Shown one piece after another: positions 57,577 through 64,000 of a stretch of 64,000 nt of DNA. Origin of the DNA: Microbacterium sp. zg-B96. GTDB lineage: Bacteria > Actinomycetota > Actinomycetes > Actinomycetales > Microbacteriaceae. The position numbers were made by a program, and so were the translations under genes. The stretch is taken from contig NZ_CP126738.1 in NCBI RefSeq assembly GCF_030246865.1, positions 1,674,001 to 1,738,000 on the forward strand, written 5' to 3'. The notes beneath the pieces are model-generated. The model was not told the DNA's origin and ran no database searches. It saw nothing but the letters and a program-made list of their open reading frames with translations. Each line of letters starts with the position of its first letter. Within the stretch, counting starts at the first letter, position 1.

Positions 57577-58404
57577 TTACGCGCCGACCTTGAAGCGGGC
57601 GAAGTCGGTGATGCTGATGCCGGCATCCTGGGCGACCTTGGCGACGGACAGCTTGTTGTCCTTCGCGTAGTCCTGGTCCAGGAGCGCGACCTGCTTGAAG
57701 AACGCGTTCACGCGGCCCTCGACGATCTTCGGCAGGGCAGCCTCGGGCTTGCCCTCGTTGCGGGAGATCTCGGTGACGATCTCGCGCTCCTTCTCGACGT
57801 CGGCGGCGGGAACTTCCTCACGCGTGAGGTAGGTCGGGTTCGCGAACGAGATGTGCTGAGCGATGCTGCGGGCGGTCTCGGCGTCGTCACCCGAGTAGGC
57901 CACGACCACGCCGATCTGCGGGGGCAGGTCCTTGCTGGTCTTGTGGAGGTAGATCTCGAAGTGGTCGCCGGAGAGCGTGCGGACGCGACGCAGTTCGACC
58001 TTCTCGCCGATGATGGCGGCCTCGTCGTCGATCAGCTGCGCGACGGTCTTGCCACCGGCGTCGGCGGCCAGTGCAGCCTCGACGGAGTCCGCGGCCACAG
58101 CTGCGGCGGCGTCGGCGACCTTGTCGGCCAGCGCGATGAAGCGGTCGTTCTTCGCGACGAAGTCGGTCTCGGTGTTCAGCTCGATCAACGTGACCTTGCC
58201 GCCCTGCTCACGGGCGACGACGAGGCCTTCGCTGGTGGAGCGGTCGGCCCGCTTCGCGTTGCCCTTCGCGCCCTTGAGGCGGAGGATCTCGACGGCCTTC
58301 TCGAGGTCGCCGTCGGCTTCCTCGAGCGCCTTCTTGGTGTCGACCATGCCCGTGCCGAGCTGCTCGCGCAGCGCCTTGATGTCGGCGATGGTGAAGTTTG
58401 CCAT
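57577..58404 (-). CDS. tsf: Translation elongation factor Ts
   Basis: 275 aa guanine nucleotide exchange factor for EF-Tu. The N-terminal UBA-like domain has IKALREQLGTGMVDTKKALE and the exchange motif ELNTETDFVAKND follows. The ATG has GGAG upstream. Behind rpsB and co-transcribed with it. Confidence 0.97.
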   Translation of the reverse strand: MANFTIADIKALREQLGTGMVDTKKALEEADGDLEKAVEILRLKGAKGNAKRADRSTSEGLVVAREQGGKVTLIELNTETDFVAKNDRFIALADKVADAAAAVAADSVEAALAADAGGKTVAQLIDDEAAIIGEKVELRRVRTLSGDHFEIYLHKTSKDLPPQIGVVVAYSGDDAETARSIAQHISFANPTYLTREEVPAADVEKEREIVTEISRNEGKPEAALPKIVEGRVNAFFKQVALLDQDYAKDNKLSVAKVAQDAGISITDFARFKVGA

Positions 58405-58488
58405 GGGAAGTGGCTCCTTGGTTCGGTGAGTTCTCAGGGAAGTCGGGGCGAGCGCGCGTGCGCCCGCCCCGACGGAATCCGGTTGGAC

Positions 58489-59463
58489 TTACTCGGCAGC
58501 CTTGGCGGCGGCGGGCTCCTCGACGGGAGCCTCCTCCGCGGCGGCTTCCTGGACCTCTGCAGCAGCGGCGTCGTCGGCGGACTCCGTGGCGGCTTCGCCC
58601 TCGATGGCCTGCTCGTCGGCGATGAGTTCGCTCGCCTCGGCCTCGGCTACGGCGACGTCGGCGACCTTCTCGGTCTCAGCGGAGGACTGGGCGGGTGCGC
58701 TCTGCTCGAGCAGCTCGCGCTCCCACTCGGCGAGGGGCTCAGCGACCTCAGCCTCGGCCTCACCGGCGGGCTGGTGACGCTGGATCAGGCCCTCAGCGGC
58801 GGCGTCGGCGATCACGCGGGTCAGCAGGCCAACGGCGCGGATGGCGTCGTCGTTGCCGGGGATCGGGTACTGGAACTCGTCCGGGTCGGCGTTGGTGTCG
58901 AGGATGCCGATCACCGGGATGCCGAGCTTGCGTGCCTCGTCAATGGCGAGGTGCTCGCGCTTGGCGTCGACGACCCAGATGGCCGACGGCGTCTTCTGCA
59001 GGTTGCGGATACCACCGAGCGACTTGTGCAGCTTGTCCAGCTCACGCTTCTTGAGAAGGAGTTCCTTCTTGGTGAAGCCGCTGTTGGCGGGGGTCTCGTA
59101 GTCGAGCTCTTCGAGCTCCTTCATACGCGCAAGACGCTTGGAGATGGTGGTGAAGTTGGTCAGCAGACCACCGAGCCAGCGCTGGTTGACGTAAGGCTGG
59201 CCGACGCGGGTCGCCTGCTCGGCGATGACTTCCTGCGCCTGCTTCTTGGTGCCGACGAAGAGGATGGTGCCGCCGTGGGCGACGGTCTCCTTGACGAATT
59301 CGTACGCCTTGTCGATGTACCCGAGCGACTGCTGCAGGTCGATGATGTGGATGCCGCTGCGCTCGGTCAGGATGAAGCGCTTGACTTTCGGGTTCCACCG
59401 GCGGGTCTGGTGTCCGAAGTGCACACCGCTGTCGAGCAGCTGGCGAATGGTAACGACGGCCAT
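58489..59463 (-). CDS. rpsB: 30S ribosomal protein S2
   Basis: 324 aa. The body is typical: [45 protein letters not shown]. The last ~80 residues form an acidic Ala/Glu/Val tail, so the protein is well above the usual ~250-270 aa. The ATG has an AGGAGAA ribosome site. First gene of rpsB-tsf. Confidence 0.96.
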   Translation of the reverse strand: MAVVTIRQLLDSGVHFGHQTRRWNPKVKRFILTERSGIHIIDLQQSLGYIDKAYEFVKETVAHGGTILFVGTKKQAQEVIAEQATRVGQPYVNQRWLGGLLTNFTTISKRLARMKELEELDYETPANSGFTKKELLLKKRELDKLHKSLGGIRNLQKTPSAIWVVDAKREHLAIDEARKLGIPVIGILDTNADPDEFQYPIPGNDDAIRAVGLLTRVIADAAAEGLIQRHQPAGEAEAEVAEPLAEWERELLEQSAPAQSSAETEKVADVAVAEAEASELIADEQAIEGEAATESADDAAAAEVQEAAAEEAPVEEPAAAKAAE

Positions 59464-59776
59464 GGCCGTTCTCCTGTTCTCGGCGCAGGATGCGCCGTTG
59501 TTTCGGTTGTCCACGCCTGGTCGTTCGACCGGCGAGCCTGGTGCCCGGCGCACACCCACTTCCCGCTGGTGCGGGAAGACCTGGGGTGTGGATGCCGCGA
59601 TGCGCTTACCTGGGGCGAGCGCTGTGCTGTGGGCACGCGGAGTCACCCCGCCGAGGCGAGGTGCGGGATCATCTTATCAGCCGCCGCATCCTCCCCCGCG
59701 CTGCGGTGCGGGAGGTTGTCCCCCATTGCCCGGGTGGGCACCCGCGCGGCGGCACCGAAGCGGCAAGCATGGGGCG
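59464..59776 (-). promoter_or_regulatory. rpsB promoter and long leader
   Basis: About 310 bases hold no recognisable gene. On the minus strand TGATAAGAT (extended -10, hexamer at 59671-59676) would start a leader of roughly 200 bases. It contains several GC-rich hairpins, for example TTCCCGCACCAGCGGGAA near 59563-59580. Such a leader could be an autoregulatory site for S2, but no known leader family was identified. Confidence 0.5.
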
Positions 59777-60481
59777 ATGCCCGGTCATCGCGTGCTCGCT
59801 GTGCTGTCCCTCGTACTGCTGCTGGCGGCGAGCACAGTGGCCGCTGCACCGGCGGGTGCCGGCTTCCGAGCAGACCGGCTCCCCGCTGCGGCGGAGCCGT
59901 GGCTGTGGCCGCTGGCCGGTGCGCGACTCGAGGAGCCGTTCCGCGCCCCCGCCCACCGGTACGGCCCGGGTCATCGCGGCATGGACCTGGCCGCCGGCGA
60001 CTCCCGCGTCGTCGTGGCGCCCGCGGACGGCGTGGTGGCGTTCGCGGGCTCCGTCGCGGGCCGGCCGCTGCTGACGATCGACCACGGCCAGGGGCTGGTG
60101 ACGACCTTCGAACCGGTCACGCCGCGCGTCAGCGCCGGGGAGCCGGTCGCCCGAGGCGATCCGATCGGTGAGATCGCCGTCGGCGGACACACCGGGCGCG
60201 GGTCGGTGCACGTGGGCGTGCGGCTTTCCGGCGACTACATCAACCCGATGCTGCTGTTCGGCGAGGTTCCCCGGGCGGTGCTGCTGCCGTGTTGTCAGCG
60301 GTCGACGACGATGAAGTTGCGGTCGCCGTTGTCGACGACATCGCCCAGCGCCCCGGCATCCACCTCGTTGTCGTTGCCGTTGACCACGACCTCGCCGATC
60401 TCACCGCGTACGTCGATCTCGTTGCGGTCGCCGGTGAGTTCGAGACTCATGACGGAGGTTGCTTCGAGGTTGTTGTCCTGA
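59777..60481 (+). CDS. M23-family peptidase (LytM-like), secreted
   Basis: 234 aa as read. A signal peptide (VLAVLSLVLLLAASTVAAAP) is followed by a LytM domain with zinc motifs HRGMD and SVHVGVR. Homologues as I remember them end near the NPMLLFGEVPRAVLLP segment (around 60,290). Here no stop codon follows, and the frame continues 187 bases antisense to the lipoprotein gene as a Ser/Thr/Pro-rich tail. The original stop may have been lost by deletion between the convergent genes. Confidence 0.75.
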   Translation: MPGHRVLAVLSLVLLLAASTVAAAPAGAGFRADRLPAAAEPWLWPLAGARLEEPFRAPAHRYGPGHRGMDLAAGDSRVVVAPADGVVAFAGSVAGRPLLTIDHGQGLVTTFEPVTPRVSAGEPVARGDPIGEIAVGGHTGRGSVHVGVRLSGDYINPMLLFGEVPRAVLLPCCQRSTTMKLRSPLSTTSPSAPASTSLSLPLTTTSPISPRTSISLRSPVSSRLMTEVASRLLS

Positions 60482-60834
60482 CCCGAGATGGCCACCGTGA
60501 CGACATCACCCGCGTCGACCTCGTGACGGTCGCCGGATATCTGGAGTTCGTCCACGGTCGCGCGAGTGAGGTCGAGCTCGATGTCGGTGCCGCTGAGGGT
60601 CACCTGCGGGCAATCGCCCGACAGATCCAGGTCGCTGCCGGATGAGACGGTGACCGGTTCTCCCCCGCAATCGCCGCCGGTGGCCGCACCGGGCGCGGAG
60701 GGTGCAGCCGACGCGGACGGGCGCGCATCGTCGTCGGCGGGACGTGCCCCGTCGGTGCTGATCGGCACGCAAGCGCTCAAGGAGAGCGCGAACGCGGCGA
60801 CGGTGACGGTCACGAGCAGACGGCGAGGGGACAT
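60295..60834 (-). CDS. DUF3060-like lipoprotein
   Basis: 179 aa. A signal peptide with lipobox ALSLSAC (Cys22) is followed by a Ser/Ala/Pro linker. A repetitive beta-solenoid-like region follows, with turns such as LSGTDIELDL, ISGDRHEVDAG, LTGDRNEIDVRG and VNGNDNEVDAG. TAGCGT ends six bases before the ATG, predicting a leaderless mRNA. Function unknown; the C-terminus overlaps the extended M23 frame on the other strand. Confidence 0.8.
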   Translation of the reverse strand: MSPRRLLVTVTVAAFALSLSACVPISTDGARPADDDARPSASAAPSAPGAATGGDCGGEPVTVSSGSDLDLSGDCPQVTLSGTDIELDLTRATVDELQISGDRHEVDAGDVVTVAISGQDNNLEATSVMSLELTGDRNEIDVRGEIGEVVVNGNDNEVDAGALGDVVDNGDRNFIVVDR

Positions 60835-60889
60835 GGCCTCACGCTAAGTCGCGTCCGGCGGCCCCGCTACCCCTTGCGGAGGGCCCCGA

Positions 60890-61795
60890 TCACGCTCTGG
60901 GATGGGCCAGCCGATAGGCGGCGGCCAGGCGCTCACCCGACACATGGGTGTAGATCTGCGTGGTCCCGAGGCTGGCGTGCCCGAGCATCTCCTGCACCGC
61001 CCGCAGGTCCGCCCCGCCGTCGAGCAGGTGGGTGGCCGCGGAGTGCCGCAGCGTGTGGGGCCCGACCGTCTCGGCGCCGACCAGGGGGGCGATCTCCCGC
61101 GCGACCAGCTCATACACCGCACGCGGGCCGAGACGCGCGCCGCGGAGGCCCAGGAACACCGCGGCGGGATCCGGCTTCTCGGCCCGGGCCGCCAGCGCGG
61201 GCCGGCCCCGCACGAGGTACGCGTCCAGGGCGCGGGCCGCCGGCAGCCCAAACGGCACGACGCGTTCCTTCGACCCCTTGCCCAGCACCCGCACGGTCGC
61301 CGCGCCGCGGTCGATGTCGCCGAGGTCCACGCCGCACAGTTCCGACACCCGAAGGCCTGCCCCGTAGAGCAGCTCCAGCACGGCGGCGTCGCGAAGGTCC
61401 CGCGGGTCGCCCTCATCGGCACGCGTCCGCAGATCGTCCAGGACGCCGCCCACCGCCTCCGCGGTGGCCACGCGCGGCAGGGTGCGGCCCCGCTTGGGCG
61501 CGACCAGGCGCAGGCTCGGGTCGGTGGCGAGGTGGCCGTACTCGGTGGCCCACGCGAAGAACCCCCGCGCGGCGGCGGTGCGCCGAGCAAGCGTCGCCCG
61601 CGCGTCACCTCGTTTGGTGGCGGCCCAGAGCCACTCCCGCAGGCCCTCGAGATCCACCTCTGCCAGCGCGGTGTCGCCCACGACGGCGATCATGTCGGTC
61701 AGGTCGGAGCGGTAGGCGCGCACCGTCGCGGCAGACAGCCGTCGCACGTCGGCGAGGTGCCGCGTGTACTGCTCGATGGCCTCGGTGATCCGCAT
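60890..61795 (-). CDS. xerC: Tyrosine recombinase XerC
   Basis: 301 aa. It resolves chromosome dimers at dif with XerD. The catalytic set is present: R149 in YGAGLRVSEL, Lys in GKGSKERVVP, H247/R250 in PHTLRHSAATHLLDGG, the His in LGHASLGTTQ and Y282 in IYTHV. The ATG has GGAGG directly upstream. In related genomes it lies next to dprA, as here. It is a chromosomal recombinase, not the integrase of the adjacent prophage. Confidence 0.94.
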   Translation of the reverse strand: MRITEAIEQYTRHLADVRRLSAATVRAYRSDLTDMIAVVGDTALAEVDLEGLREWLWAATKRGDARATLARRTAAARGFFAWATEYGHLATDPSLRLVAPKRGRTLPRVATAEAVGGVLDDLRTRADEGDPRDLRDAAVLELLYGAGLRVSELCGVDLGDIDRGAATVRVLGKGSKERVVPFGLPAARALDAYLVRGRPALAARAEKPDPAAVFLGLRGARLGPRAVYELVAREIAPLVGAETVGPHTLRHSAATHLLDGGADLRAVQEMLGHASLGTTQIYTHVSGERLAAAYRLAHPRA

Positions 61796-61843
61796 GCCTC
61801 CAGGATGCCGCGTCCCCGCCGCGGTCCCGGTCCGACGCTCCGG

Positions 61844-62293
61844 TCAGCGGCGGGTGACGATGAGGCGCCAACCCGCCGGGCCGTGCTGCGCGCGGCCGTC
61901 GAGCAGCAGGAGTCCCAGGCCCCGTTCGACGTGGGCGATGCTCTGACCGCACCGCCGCGCCACGTCGTCCACGGTGCGCCAGGAGCGGGTACTGAGCGCG
62001 TCGCGCAGTGCCGTCGCCTCGTCGACCCAGCCGTCGGCACCGGGGAGCAAGTCGTCGTCGAGCCCCAGCAGTTCCCGTACGTCGGCGCTGCGGGTGATGC
62101 AGCGCGCGTCGAAGTCCCGCAGCATGCGGTGGCATCCGGCCGACGCGGGACTCGTCACCGGCCCCGGCACGGCACCCAGCGGCCGACCCAGGGAGGCCGC
62201 ATGCGCGGCGGTGTTGAGGGACCCGCTGCGCCAGCCGGCCTCGACCACGACCGTCGCGTCGGAGATCGCCGCGATGATGCGGTTGCGCGAGAG
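61844..62293 (-). pseudogene. dprA: C-terminal fragment of dprA, interrupted by a prophage
   Basis: The frame reads SRNRIIAAISDATVVVEAGW, then SGSLNTAAHAASLGRPLGAV and PGPVTSPASAGCHRMLR. This is the second half of the Rossmann domain and the C-terminal winged-helix of DprA, the RecA loader in natural transformation. Similarity stops near 62,293, where AT-richer phage sequence begins. About 150 of roughly 380 residues remain. The 5' part should lie beyond the far prophage end. Confidence 0.85.
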
Positions 62294-62313
62294 TAAAACC
62301 CGAATATGTTTGC

Positions 62314-63039
62314 TCAGCCTGCGGCCTTCCACTGGGATCCGTTGGACACCTGAACATCGGCGTTCTTCCAGACCCCTCCCATGCTCACGAAGACAGGACA
62401 GGCCACACCGTTAACGATGACTCCGGAGAGCGTCTTGACTGACCAGACGCCAGACCACTCCCCCCAGCCAACACTGTTGCGGCCTCTTGAACGGACGTAG
62501 TAGATGCGTCCTGGGACCAGTCCAGTGAAGGTGGTGGTTCCGGTGGAGCCGGTGGTGACCACGTTCTCCGTGAAGTTGATGTCGGTGGCAATCTGCGCCT
62601 GCCACTCAAGGACGGTGGAGCCACCGTCTGTGGTGCCGGAGAACTGGTAGCGGAAGCTCGTAGCGGTGATGGTATCCAGCGCCGCAGGGTTTGGTGCACC
62701 TGGAGGAGTTGAGGCCGTCACAGACCCGCTGACGGTGGCTGAGCCGATACCAGAGGCCATGTTGACTGTGACGGAGTAGCCGCGTACGCCACCACCCGTG
62801 GCCTTGCTCTGGCTAGTGATGCCGATGGTCTGGGGTGTGCTGGCGGTGAAGTTGTAGGTCCAGTTTCCGGAGTAGCCGGTGCCGTCGATGGTGACCCACC
62901 AGCCGACAGGTGATGCGGTCCAGTAGCCGCTTCCAGATGTCTTGGTGACGGCAACGCTGACGAAGACTGTGACTCCCGAAGTCCACACGTCTACGTCGAG
63001 GCGGTACGCACCATTACCGCTAAAGGTTGCTGAGGGCAT
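62314..63039 (-). CDS. Phage tail-associated protein with a fibronectin type III-like domain
   Basis: 241 aa. The N-terminal half is Gly/Ser/Thr-rich. A likely FN3 domain follows (APNPAALDTITATSFRYQFS, then GLVPGRIYYVRSRGRNSVGW). The C-terminal GGVWKNADVQVSNGSQWKAAG is typical of tail proteins. The start overlaps the stop of the small upstream gene (TAATG). Lower GC than the chromosome around it. Confidence 0.75.
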   Translation of the reverse strand: MPSATFSGNGAYRLDVDVWTSGVTVFVSVAVTKTSGSGYWTASPVGWWVTIDGTGYSGNWTYNFTASTPQTIGITSQSKATGGGVRGYSVTVNMASGIGSATVSGSVTASTPPGAPNPAALDTITATSFRYQFSGTTDGGSTVLEWQAQIATDINFTENVVTTGSTGTTTFTGLVPGRIYYVRSRGRNSVGWGEWSGVWSVKTLSGVIVNGVACPVFVSMGGVWKNADVQVSNGSQWKAAG

Positions 63040-63245
63040 TAAGGCATCACCTTGATCCACACCCTGTAGTCAGCGTGAGCGGGAGCGGCACTCTGGACCC
63101 AGAAGTCAAGATTGGGTGAGGTGCGCTTGGTCCGCTGCGCGATGTAGTCGCGGGTCTTGTTCATCTCTGTATCCAGCGTGTCGGCGTCTTCTCCACCGGT
63201 CATTGCGGCCATGCCTGCCGCTACTGCGTCGTCTCCGATAGCCAT
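63039..63245 (-). CDS. Small phage protein
   Basis: 68 aa (MAIGDDAVAAGMAAMTGGED at the N-terminus), with AGG upstream of the ATG. Small acidic proteins of this kind often sit between tail genes of actinophages; no function is assigned. Confidence 0.6.
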   Translation of the reverse strand: MAIGDDAVAAGMAAMTGGEDADTLDTEMNKTRDYIAQRTKRTSPNLDFWVQSAAPAHADYRVWIKVMP

Positions 63246-63257
63246 TTCATTACCTAC

Positions 63258-64000
63258 TTAGAGTGAGTTCACTGTGCCCGGGAGGGCGTCTACGGTTCCC
63301 GGAAGCAAGTTGATTGCGCCTGCCGGGGTGTCGATGGTGCGCGCGCTCACGCGCATGCGGTCCTGCGAGAGGTCAAAGGTCACGGCCTGGACGTTTCCAA
63401 GCTGTGCCGGGGTGTCGGTGAGGACCACCTGTAGGGGCTGCTCCGCGCGTGCCGTCCAGTCACTGACGGTCGCCACAGTCACCTCACGTCCACGTCCCTG
63501 AGCGCGTCTGACGGCGTATTCAGAGCGGCCTGGACCTGGGTACGCGGCATTGACTTCTACGGTGCTGACACGGCTGTAGCCAGGCAGGGCGTAGGCGTCT
63601 ACCCGCTCCTGCTGCTGTCCGTCAGCGTCGGTCCACTTGTAGCGAGTAACGCGAGCATCGAACCAGGAGTCATCGTCACGGGAGATGGACTCTTCCGCTT
63701 CTATGAGGTGGATACCCTGCCTGAGGTTGAGGTCTCCAGGAGCCTCGTAGGTCTCATCCCTGAGAGTCCACACGCGGTTCTCGTCGCACACCAGACGGAG
63801 GCCCTGTGCCTGAAGGATGGGGTGAAGGAACTTCATTGCCGACACTCCGGCGCGCCATAGAAGCATGTCGGGAGCACGCTCCACCAATGCCGTGCGGGTG
63901 GATACAGAGTTGTCCTGTCCTCCCGTCCAGGCGTAGTTGTAGATGCTGGTGTCGGTGGTGTCACCGTCCCAGAACTGAACGTCCGTGGGATCCGTGGGGG
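63258..64000 (-). CDS. Phage minor tail protein (5' part outside window)
   Basis: The frame stays open to the window end, so at least 247 codons of the C-terminal part are present. Segments QFWDGDTTDTSIYNYAW, RTALVERAPDMLLWRAG and AMKFLHPILQAQGLRLVCDE resemble minor tail proteins of actinophages. It is on the same strand as the two following phage genes and close to them. Confidence 0.7.
   Translation of the reverse strand, partial: PTDPTDVQFWDGDTTDTSIYNYAWTGGQDNSVSTRTALVERAPDMLLWRAGVSAMKFLHPILQAQGLRLVCDENRVWTLRDETYEAPGDLNLRQGIHLIEAEESISRDDDSWFDARVTRYKWTDADGQQQERVDAYALPGYSRVSTVEVNAAYPGPGRSEYAVRRAQGRGREVTVATVSDWTARAEQPLQVVLTDTPAQLGNVQAVTFDLSQDRMRVSARTIDTPAGAINLLPGTVDALPGTVNSL

Noticed and set aside
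57130..60171. Antisense open frame of about 1,000 codons across pyrH, tsf and rpsB
   Set aside because: It lies opposite three certain genes and resembles no protein family.
60890..61795. XerC as the integrase of the adjacent prophage
   Set aside because: It has the normal chromosomal XerC length and context next to dprA and rpsB, as in genomes without this phage, and its base composition matches the chromosome.

Overview
The window is a GC-rich chromosomal segment of an actinobacterium, most likely Microbacterium or another Microbacteriaceae genus. Supporting signs are the paired ClpP1/ClpP2 peptidases, the GlgX-GlgE-GlgB alpha-glucan genes, a DivIVA-like protein beside cdsA, many GTG starts and frequent leaderless start codons. 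Species cannot be read from the sequence.

Layout. 1-4,450: clpX (cut by the window start), clpP2, clpP1 and tig, all on the minus strand, then divergent tRNA-Pro and tRNA-Gly. 4,570-19,320: a gamma carbonic anhydrase-like protein, Dps, an amidohydrolase/PaiB pair, a Fpg/Nei glycosylase with RpiB, ferrochelatase, PepN, MscS with a truncated haemoglobin, a flavoprotein dehydrogenase and TesB. 19,350-20,830 is a disturbed patch: 124 bp of a thioesterase gene is duplicated as a direct repeat around a 1.2 kb segment with a DHFR-like gene and remnants of a YCII protein and an ECF sigma factor. 21,100-29,280: EttA, a lipoprotein, an SSB, a small gene behind a near-consensus SOS box, a MocR regulator/YczE membrane protein pair with a palindrome between them, tRNA-Arg with an HNH remnant, Orn, tRNA-His, and an operon of a zinc peptidase, ClpS and a DUF2017-like protein. 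29,280-41,990: a kinase, a GerW-like protein, DinB, GatCAB, an acyl-CoA ligase, a frameshifted DUF4262-like gene, LigA, MnmA and a cysteine desulfurase. 42,060-48,430: the glgX-glgE-glgB operon. 48,600-61,800: a thioredoxin-TPR protein, a membrane/lipoprotein chimera, an AI-2E family transporter, small envelope and hypothetical genes, then the conserved block cdsA, frr, pyrH, tsf, rpsB, an M23 peptidase, a DUF3060-like lipoprotein and xerC. After xerC, dprA is broken by phage tail genes that run off the window end.

Themes. Protein quality control (ClpX, ClpP1P2, ClpS, trigger factor), translation (GatCAB, EttA, EF-Ts, S2, RRF, MnmA with its likely sulfur donor), DNA maintenance (LigA, DinB, Nei, SSB, XerC) and alpha-glucan metabolism dominate. 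Regulation is visible directly: at least fifteen genes have a TAnnnT -10 hexamer 6 or 7 bases before the start codon, which predicts leaderless mRNAs.

Most unusual items: two related arrays with a 20-bp period, each placed just behind a gene's 3' end in the same relative orientation and each closing on inverted copies; the prophage inside dprA; the duplicated-thioesterase insertion; the SOS-type box before an unknown 82-residue gene.
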